25,516 nucleotides of DNA from CAIVSN01 sp043778375. GTDB lineage: Bacteria > Patescibacteriota > Gracilibacteria > BD1-5 > UBA2023. The translations under genes were made by a program, and so were the position numbers. Below are positions 20,482 to 25,516 of this stretch, one piece after another. Under the pieces are notes generated by a model. It was not told the DNA's origin. It was given only the letters and a program-made list of their open reading frames with translations, and ran no database searches. Positions within the stretch are counted from its first letter, which is position 1, and each line of letters opens with the position of its first letter. The stretch is taken from positions 1-25,516 of the forward strand of contig JAYWGH010000036.1 of NCBI GenBank assembly GCA_043778375.1, given 5' to 3'.

Positions 20482-21231
20482 TTATGGAAACTTTTTTATA
20501 CCAACACCGTTGGTTGTACTATTTCTTTGGTATAATTTTGGCAATACAGTTTCTGTGTAACGCCAATAATTCATTTCACTGTATTCATACGCATGAAAGG
20601 TCGCATACGAGTAAAGATCTGCTATCTGTATTCATATAGCGAGATCAGATGGAGAAAATAATACTCGTTCAATAATATTTGAACATTTTTTACCAAAAAG
20701 ATTAGATTTCCATCGTAAACGATGATGCAGTATGTCAATTTCTTTATCGAGATTTGTCTTCATAACCTGTCACTCACGAGGATCTACAATGCATATTCCT
20801 AAGGAATTTTCCTGATTTTCTAGAAACATTTGAAATCTCTCAGAGAGAAAAGTATACGCAGTGGCATAAGGGTTTTGAGCTGGATATTTTTGCCAATAAG
20901 CATATTTATCTATAACTATCGTTATGAGAGTGATCGGAATATCTTTTAGAAATTGCGTAATAGAATCTTCCAGCTCATTGTATTTACCACGATCATTGAG
21001 CTTAAGCGGGGATTTAATATTTTTAATGTCAGGATTAGCGTATCTTAGAAAGTTTGATTTTATTTCAATATCTTCATCGAAATAAAATCTTTTTTTGATT
21101 GCTCGTAAACGATGTTCAATTACAAGCTTATCATTTTCATGAATAATGGCACCCGTAAGCACAAGGAACTTCTTCCCATTCTGAGAGAGTGGGATAGTAT
21201 CTCAGGCTTCATCGATATACATAATGTACAT
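20482..21231 (-). CDS. DUF3800-domain protein, 249 aa
   Basis: Reading three UGA codons as Gly gives a full DUF3800 domain. It starts 'MYIMYIDEAGDT' with Asp7, Glu8, UGA-encoded Gly10 and Asp11, matching the conserved 'YIDESGD'. The middle has 'FLVLTGAIIHE' and 'ITLITIVIDK'. The C-terminal block is 'AIGIQIADLYSYATFHAYEY', where the first Gly is UGA; the standard code would end the protein there or earlier. DUF3800 proteins are thought to have an RNase H-like fold with acidic active-site residues and are frequent in defence islands and near mobile elements; the biochemical role is not established. The gene lies between hsdM and hsdS, 101 nt after the hsdM stop, and probably uses its own TATAAA-type promoter at about 21263-21268. 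Confidence 0.85.
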
Positions 21232-21309
21232 AGCAGTAAATTTAGAAGATATTTTTCAGTATTTTATACTCTATAGATTTCTTTGCACCGTACGAGTACC
21301 CTCATTTTG

Positions 21310-21334
21310 AACTATTAAGTATTGCTTAATAGTT
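21310..21334 (-). terminator. Perfect 10-bp hairpin overlapping the hsdM stop
   Basis: AACTATTAAG (21310-21319) and CTTAATAGTT (21325-21334) are exact reverse complements around a 5-nt loop. The right arm includes part of the hsdM stop codon. No T-run follows on either strand, so it may be a weak terminator, an mRNA end stabiliser, or an operator for the DUF3800 gene. Confidence 0.45.
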
Positions 21335-22841
21335 AGAGACTAAACCCGATCTTCGCGAGCTGCCGCTTGATCTCCTCATCAAGCTCCTTCTCTCTGACCA
21401 TCTGCTCACCGAGAGTTTTTGTGAGATCTCGCATCTTGTCCTCAAAAGGGATTCCATCATCTATAGCATCCGTTATCCCTACATATCGACCAGGAGTGAG
21501 CACGAATCAGTGTTTCTCGATATCAGCTCTGCTGGCAGATTTGCAGTATCCTTTTATATCCTCATAGTCCGCTCACTTTCTCCAGTTGTGATAGGTGGCT
21601 GCGATCTTGTCCATATCAGCCTCGGTAAATTCTCGGTGGACTCGGTCTTTCATATACCCCATCTCTGAAGCGTCTACAAAAAGAGTTTCGTTGTTGCGAG
21701 TATTTCTCTCTCGTCTGAGGAACCATAAACACGCAGGGATCCCCGTGTTATAGAAAAGTTGCTTTGGGAGTGCAACAATACACTCGACAAGATCAGCCTG
21801 GATGAGATTGCGACGGATATCCCCCTCTCCGCTCGTATTGGAGGAAAGGGACCCATTTGCGAGAACTGTCGACATCACACCATTTGGCGCGAGATGATAG
21901 AGCATATGCTGCACCCAGCCATAATTCGCATTCCCGGCAGGAGGAGTGCCATATTTCCAGCGAGCGTCATTTTTAAGAATTTCCACTCCCCAGTCTGACT
22001 GATTGAACGGAGGATTTGCGAGAATAAAATCTGCCTTGAGATCCGGATGTGTGTCCCTCAAAAAACTCCCCTCTGTGTTCCAAGTGACAAATTTGGAGTT
22101 AATATTGCGGATGGCGAGATTCATCTTAGAGAGTTTCCAGGTAGTTTGGTTGGACTCCTGACCGTAAATAGTGATATCTTTGATATTTCCTTGGTGCTCA
22201 TGAATAAACTTTTCACTCATGATAAACATCCCTCCCGAGCCACAGGCAGGGTCATATACTCGTCATTTGTAGGGCTCTACCATCTCAACCATGAGTTTGA
22301 CGATAGATTTTGGGGTATAGAACTGGCCTCATTTTTTGCCCTCAGCATTGGCAAACTCCCCGAGAAAATACTCGTATACTCGACCGAAGAGATCTTTTGA
22401 GTTTTTATGAGCCTCCTTGAGCTGCGTATTGGATATGAGATCTATGAGCTCCCCGAGTGAGGTTTTATCGAGATTTGGCTTGCCATAGACTTTTGGGAGG
22501 ACATTTCTGAGATCAGGATTTTCTTTTTCGATCACTTCCATCGCGTCATCCAGGTCTGTACCGATAGTTGTCAGCTTTGCCCTCGCATGTATGTAGTGCC
22601 AGCGAGCTCGCTCAGGGACAAAAAATATATTTTCTGCAATATACTCATCGCGATCCTCTGGGTCGCCATGCTCCTGGGCGGTGAGTGTATCAAATAGCTC
22701 TTGAAATGACTCTGAAATATACTTGAGAAAGATAAGCCCGAGAACTACATTTTTATACTCTGCAGCATCGATATTTTTACGAAGTTTGTCTGCCGCTTTA
22801 AAAAGTTGTGCCTCAAACTGAGAGTTAGATTGTTGAGCCAT
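21333..22841 (-). CDS. hsdM: Type I restriction-modification methyltransferase HsdM, 502 aa
   Basis: N6-adenine DNA methyltransferase subunit that protects host DNA and forms the core of the HsdR2M2S complex. After the N-terminal helical domain (residues 1-165) comes 'KKGGQFYTPKSIVKLMVEM', then 'PYKGRVYDPACGSGGMF', which holds the SAM-binding motif I (Asp197 to Phe206). The catalytic NPPF is at residues 276-279. Near the C-terminus is 'KHGFVLTPGRYVG'. Four UGA codons encode Gly: 171 and 193 in the two blocks just named, one after 'NWRK', and one in 'KHGFVL'. Three of these sit on glycines invariant in the family, the clearest code evidence in the window. Length is normal. It has its own TATAAT box (22865-22870) and lies 78 nt after the fic stop, so it may be transcribed with or without fic. 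Confidence 0.96.
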
Positions 22842-22864
22842 AGATATGGGTGAGGAAAGAGAGT

Positions 22865-22870
22865 ATTATA
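22865..22870 (-). promoter_or_regulatory. -10 box of hsdM
   Basis: A perfect TATAAT on the minus strand in the fic-hsdM gap, 23 nt before the hsdM AUG at 22841. A clear -35 hexamer is not seen. It suggests that hsdM is transcribed independently of fic, and also independently of hsdR. Confidence 0.45.
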
Positions 22871-22919
22871 TAGAGTTTTGAGGTTTATAGAAACTCACTT
22901 TTTTGGTCTCGGAATGATC

Positions 22920-23885
22920 TTATAACCCCTCTACCACACAAAGCTCCGGATGTGTATACGCTTTGTGACCTCGTACAACATTTATGAACGCTTTATTTGT
23001 ACACTGCACAGCAAAAGTACTTGGATTTTTACCAAGGAGAACAGCAACATCTCGAGCGAGCATTAGTGGCTTCTTTTCCTCAAAACGCTGACATATAACG
23101 ATATCCATCGAGCGTTTGAGTCCGTCGACAATGATATTTCGAAAGAGTCTTGTAGCCGAGAAATCTAGATCTCAGAGTTTCTTCCCTGAAAGCCACTTCT
23201 CTACCTCGCCATCACAAGCCTGGAGTGCCTGATAGTATATATCTCTATCCTCTTTCTTTATTCACTTGATGGCAATATTTGGAAATCCTGCCATGATCAG
23301 GAGTGTATTGAGTGCAATTCGCCCGACTCGTCCGTTCCCATCTGGATATGGGTGAATATGCTCAAAGGCTACATGAAAAAACGCGATTTTCTCAAGGAAG
23401 GTAACATTTTTGAGAGCAAATACCTGCATGAGTGACTGAATGGCGCCTTCTATAAGATGTGGTTTAACAGGCTTGAAAGTGTTACTTGATATTTCACGAT
23501 CTGACTTGGCGAATTCTCAAGGATTTTGTGTGAACTGTCGATGTACATTATAGAATAATTTACCATGAGTATGGTGTAGAATCGATACGGGCATGTGTAA
23601 AGACTTACTTACGCTATGCTCGATCATTCCATAGTAGTATGCATTGCTCGCAGTCTCAAAAAAATTGAGAAATTTTTGTATTCCCTCTTCCTGATATGAT
23701 GGATTATCGAGGGCAGCCTCGAGATCCCACTTACTATTAAATTCTCACTCAATAGAGAGTGTATTTCTCCCATCGTCGATCAAAAGCTCTCGCCACTCGG
23801 TATTTTTAATAGACACATTTCGAAGTCACCCTAATATATTATACCAGTATTGCCTTTGTGTAAGGGATTTTGGGAGTATGAACAT
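22920..23885 (-). CDS. fic: Fic-family AMPylase with N-terminal inhibitory helix, 321 aa
   Basis: Fic proteins transfer AMP or another nucleotide to a protein hydroxyl side chain. The active-site motif HxFx(D/E)GNGRxxR appears as His178-Pro-Tyr-Pro-Asp-Gly-Asn-Gly-Arg186...Arg189. The flap is near 'NPGEFAKSD'. An inhibitory helix precedes the core: Thr42-Leu-Ser-Ile-Glu46-Gly47 fits the (S/T)xxxE(G/N) motif whose Glu blocks ATP binding, so this is a class II, self-inhibited Fic. Five UGA codons are Gly, including Gly47 of that motif, the PG of the flap and 'AIKGIKK'. The C-terminal 90 residues look like a small helical, possibly winged-helix DNA-binding, domain ('ARDVAVLLGKNPSTFA'). It is the first minus-strand gene of the island, upstream of hsdM. 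Fic proteins next to type I systems are recurrent; the target is unknown. Confidence 0.9.
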
Positions 23886-24136
23886 AGAAGATGTAGTAAT
23901 ATTTTTATATAATAGAAATTATCTGATTCTCAGTGAGAAGTAGGTATTCTACAATCTGTGTATAGTTTACTCGGATAGTATAATAGAAATTTGCATTCTG
24001 CAAATTATACTATTTTACGAGCATGTATGTTTTGATTTAGACTAAAATATATCACTCACCCTACAAACTATGGTACTTTATAGTGTGTGCGAGTTTGAAA
24101 TCATACAAACTTTGAGGCAGTATCGACATTGTAGTA
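23886..24136. other. Promoter-proximal region upstream of fic
   Basis: About 250 bp without a supported gene. It holds a 13-bp direct repeat TATAATAGAAATT (23908-23920 and 23979-23991), the inverted repeat TTCTCA-g-TGAGAA (23927-23939), and an imperfect palindrome with arms AATTTGC/GCAAATT (23988-23994, 24000-24006) extended by AGTAT/ATACT. These are candidate operator elements for fic. A TATATAAA box lies about 25 nt upstream of the fic AUG. Confidence 0.45.
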
Positions 24137-24298
24137 GTGGACCTTTCGGGGCTCTTCCTCGCCACTGAATGTGGCTTCGGACTCGGAAGTCAGACGACAA
24201 ATCGTTGTCGTCTTTAAATCCTACGGATTTCTCCTCCGTTCTCGCCCCGTCACCAGTTGCCATTCATAAAAAATAAAATCCCCCGGAGGGGGATTTTT
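24137..24298 (+). ncRNA. Candidate structured RNA of unknown family
   Basis: Within about 105 nt there are several exact stems that nest without conflict. CGGGGC (24147-24152) pairs with GCCCCG (24244-24249) and would close a multibranch loop. Inside are CTTCC (24154-24158) with GGAAG (24185-24189), enclosing GCCAC/GTGGC (24161-24165 and 24171-24175); GACGACAA/TTGTCGTC (24193-24200 and 24205-24212); and AAATCC/GGATTT (24216-24221 and 24225-24230). A strong terminator follows on the plus strand. It does not match tmRNA, RNase P, SRP or 6S patterns that I know. The strand is chosen because the terminator at 24275 works in both directions and the tRNA already accounts for the minus-strand use. 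The minus strand is open for 61 codons here, so a coding reading was considered and judged less likely. No clear promoter is seen. Confidence 0.35.
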
Positions 24299-24306
24299 AG
24301 TTTTTC
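24275..24306. terminator. Strong bidirectional intrinsic terminator
   Basis: AAAATCCCCC (24275-24284) and GGGGGATTTT (24288-24297) form a perfect 10-bp stem with a 3-nt loop and T-runs on both strands. On the minus strand it lies 10 nt after the tRNA-Lys 3' end. On the plus strand it ends whatever is transcribed from 24137. Confidence 0.85.
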
Positions 24307-24307
24307 A

Positions 24308-24383
24308 TGGTGGACCTGTCGGGGCTCGAACCCGAGACCTAAGGATTAAGAGTCCTGCGCTCTACCAACTGAGCTACAGATCC
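24308..24383 (-). tRNA. trnK-CUU: tRNA-Lys (CUU)
   Basis: A cloverleaf of 76 nt including an encoded CCA end. The acceptor arm GGATCTG/CAGGTCC has two G-U-type pairs. The D arm is GCTC/GAGC, and the T arm is TCGGG/CCCGA with loop TTCGAGC. The anticodon loop CTCTTAA gives anticodon CUU, reading AAG. The top pair of the anticodon stem is C27 with U43, a mismatch. A promoter and a terminator flank it. Confidence 0.95.
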
Positions 24384-24422
24384 ATGTCTTTGCATCTGGG
24401 CGCTCGCCCGAGAAGTAGGCGC

Positions 24423-24450
24423 AATATAGTGAAACATCCCCCAAAATCAA
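24423..24450 (-). promoter_or_regulatory. Promoter of tRNA-Lys
   Basis: On the minus strand TTGATT (24445-24450) and TATATT (24423-24428) are separated by 16 bp. The -10 box lies about 40 nt upstream of the tRNA 5' end at 24383, a suitable distance for a processed leader. Confidence 0.5.
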
Positions 24451-24524
24451 ACCATTTTGCTGCAATTCGTGAAATCTCATACCATCAGAACTTGGTCACC
24501 CACCATAAAGACATTATATCAGCA

Positions 24525-25516
24525 CTAATATACAGAGAGAATCTGAAGTATTTTGCTCGAAAGACTCTCAAACTCCTCTTTAGACTTTGCCCACACATCC
24601 TTGGTTCCATGTAAATGCGTTTCAGGGGCATCTTTTGGAGTAAGTTCAAATATTGCTTTTTGCTTCTCCTGTGAGATTGCCGCTAAAGTCCCGTACTCCT
24701 GCATCTCTCAGAGTGGCTCTATCCAGCTTTTCTCAACAAGTCCGTTTCGACAATGCTTGAGAGAGAGGTATTCTTGTATCTTCTTAGGTATTTGATCTTT
24801 CCAATTTTGATGACGCTTCATCACTTTCTTTTTATATGGGCGAAAGTTATTAAAAATATAACCTATAAATAGACCCTCACCCGATAGTATATTTTTTTGA
24901 GGAATATCAGCAGCCATAGCCTTGGCTGTATTTCTCCAATTCTTTTTCCACCTTTCAAAAACTGTTCAAAGATTTTCTACCCCTTGTACGCTAAATGCAT
25001 CAGGAGTGAGTGGTACAACAAAATAATCTGTTCCGAGCAAAATAATCCTATTGAGCATACCAAGATTTGGGGAGGTATCAATCACGAAGATATCGATCTC
25101 TTCGTTCATCCCCTTTTCACGCAAAAATCGATCTATTGCGCTCGTATCCACAAAGCCACGCTCCTGTCAACTTGCTGTAAGATTGAAAGAAGCATTCGCA
25201 AGAAGATCTTCAAAAAGAGAAAGATTGAGATTACCTGGGAGAATTGAGAGATTTTCTCAGAGCTCTATAAATGGAACAGTCACATCTATATCAGCCCCAC
25301 CTCGAATAATACCACTCAGGACAGTAAAAATATCTTTTTTAGGGATAGCAGAAGCAGTATCCTCATAATAGTCCTCTCCGAGAGAAAGGAGAGTCATATT
25401 ACACTGTGGATCAAGGTCAATAATCACCGTTTTATATCACTTCTCTGCAAACTTTTTTGCACAGTTGTAGGCAAGGGTTGTTTTTCCAACCCCTCATTTA
25501 TTATTACAAAAGACGA
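24525..25516 (-). CDS. parA: ParA/Soj-family partitioning ATPase, 5' end outside the window
   Basis: The gene enters at the right edge and ends at UAG 24525-24527; 330 codons are inside. Deviant Walker A 'NNKGGVGKTTLAYN' appears at once, with its first glycine encoded by UGA (25494-25496), followed by the Walker A' 'TVIIDLDPQCNMT'. Walker B is 'IDIFVIDTSPNLGMLNR', then 'DYFVVPLTPDAFSVQGVENL'. Six UGA codons encode Gly. ParA ATPases bind DNA nonspecifically and move plasmids, chromosomes or large cargo such as pili, depending on the partner. The C-terminal 130 residues ('NNFRPYKKKVMKRHQNWKDQIPKKIQ' region) are longer than in minimal Soj and resemble the insert-containing ParA-like proteins often found in accessory regions. 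No parB or centromere-like repeat is visible here, so the cargo is open. Confidence 0.92.

Noticed and set aside
20400..20639. Plus-strand 79-aa membrane-like open frame
   Set aside because: It is antisense to the C-terminal part of the DUF3800 gene, which carries the conserved 'GIQIADLYSYA' block once UGA is read as Gly.
24078..24263. Minus-strand 61-aa open frame downstream of tRNA-Lys
   Set aside because: It has no recognisable family, lies beyond a strong terminator and coincides with dense hairpins. It looks like the spurious tRNA-adjacent frames often seen in annotations.
240..25496. UGA as Trp (table 4) or selenocysteine instead of Gly
   Set aside because: Conserved Trp residues are all UGG, and UGA aligns to invariant glycines in HsdM, ParA, XRE, DUF3800 and Fic. 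About 67 sites in 17 genes, without SECIS-type context, exclude selenocysteine.
1..25516. CRISPR array, rRNA, insertion sequence or integrase
   Set aside because: No regularly spaced repeats, rRNA-like blocks, transposase motifs (DDE, HUH) or tyrosine-recombinase motifs were found on either strand.

Overview
The window comes from a bacterium that reads UGA as glycine (translation table 25), so it almost certainly belongs to candidate phylum Gracilibacteria (BD1-5/GN02) or Absconditabacteria (SR1). Reading with UGA = Gly joins fragments that look broken under the standard code into 17 intact genes. By hand count about 67 in-frame UGA codons are involved, and many fall on family-invariant glycines: the ParA Walker A (KGGVGKT), HsdM 'PYKGRVYDP' and 'KHGFVLTPG', the XRE 'QIETGDR' and the DUF3800 'DEAGD'. 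All natural stops are UAA or UAG. No start codon has a convincing Shine-Dalgarno sequence. I cannot tell the two phyla apart from this window.

Left part (1-11311, all minus strand) is a surface and attachment block. Read 5' to 3' it runs: HIT hydrolase; an orphan extracellular solute-binding protein; a type IV prepilin whose C-terminus is a FISUMP domain; a giant 1817-aa PKD-repeat protein with a VirB2/TrbC-like two-helix head and a cytoplasmic tail carrying four PDW(L/M)(K/R) motifs; and a second PKD protein (788 aa) with three N-terminal membrane helices. The last two lie 4 nt apart and probably work together. Large PKD adhesins and pili fit the host-attached or predatory lifestyle known for these phyla, but that link is inference. 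miaB (tRNA thiomethylation) follows on the plus strand.

Middle and right part (12831-23885) is a defence island holding a complete but dispersed type I restriction-modification system. In transcription order on the minus strand it reads: Fic AMPylase; hsdM; DUF3800 protein; a 437-bp gap; hsdS; PIN-domain nuclease; then, after a plus-strand pair of small conserved genes (17400-17820), an XRE-Panacea antitoxin, a RelE/HigB-like toxin, and hsdR. Antitoxin, toxin and hsdR are nearly contiguous (3 and 12 nt apart). They sit behind a perfect 17-bp inverted repeat that overlaps the putative promoter, so the restriction subunit may be under antitoxin control, separately from the methylase. This is the most interesting arrangement in the window.

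The right end holds a tRNA-Lys(CUU), a bidirectional terminator, a compact multi-hairpin sequence that may be a plus-strand non-coding RNA, and a ParA-family ATPase cut by the window edge. The island and the FISUMP part of the pilin are more A+T-rich and use UGA for glycine much more often than miaB, HIT or the PKD genes.
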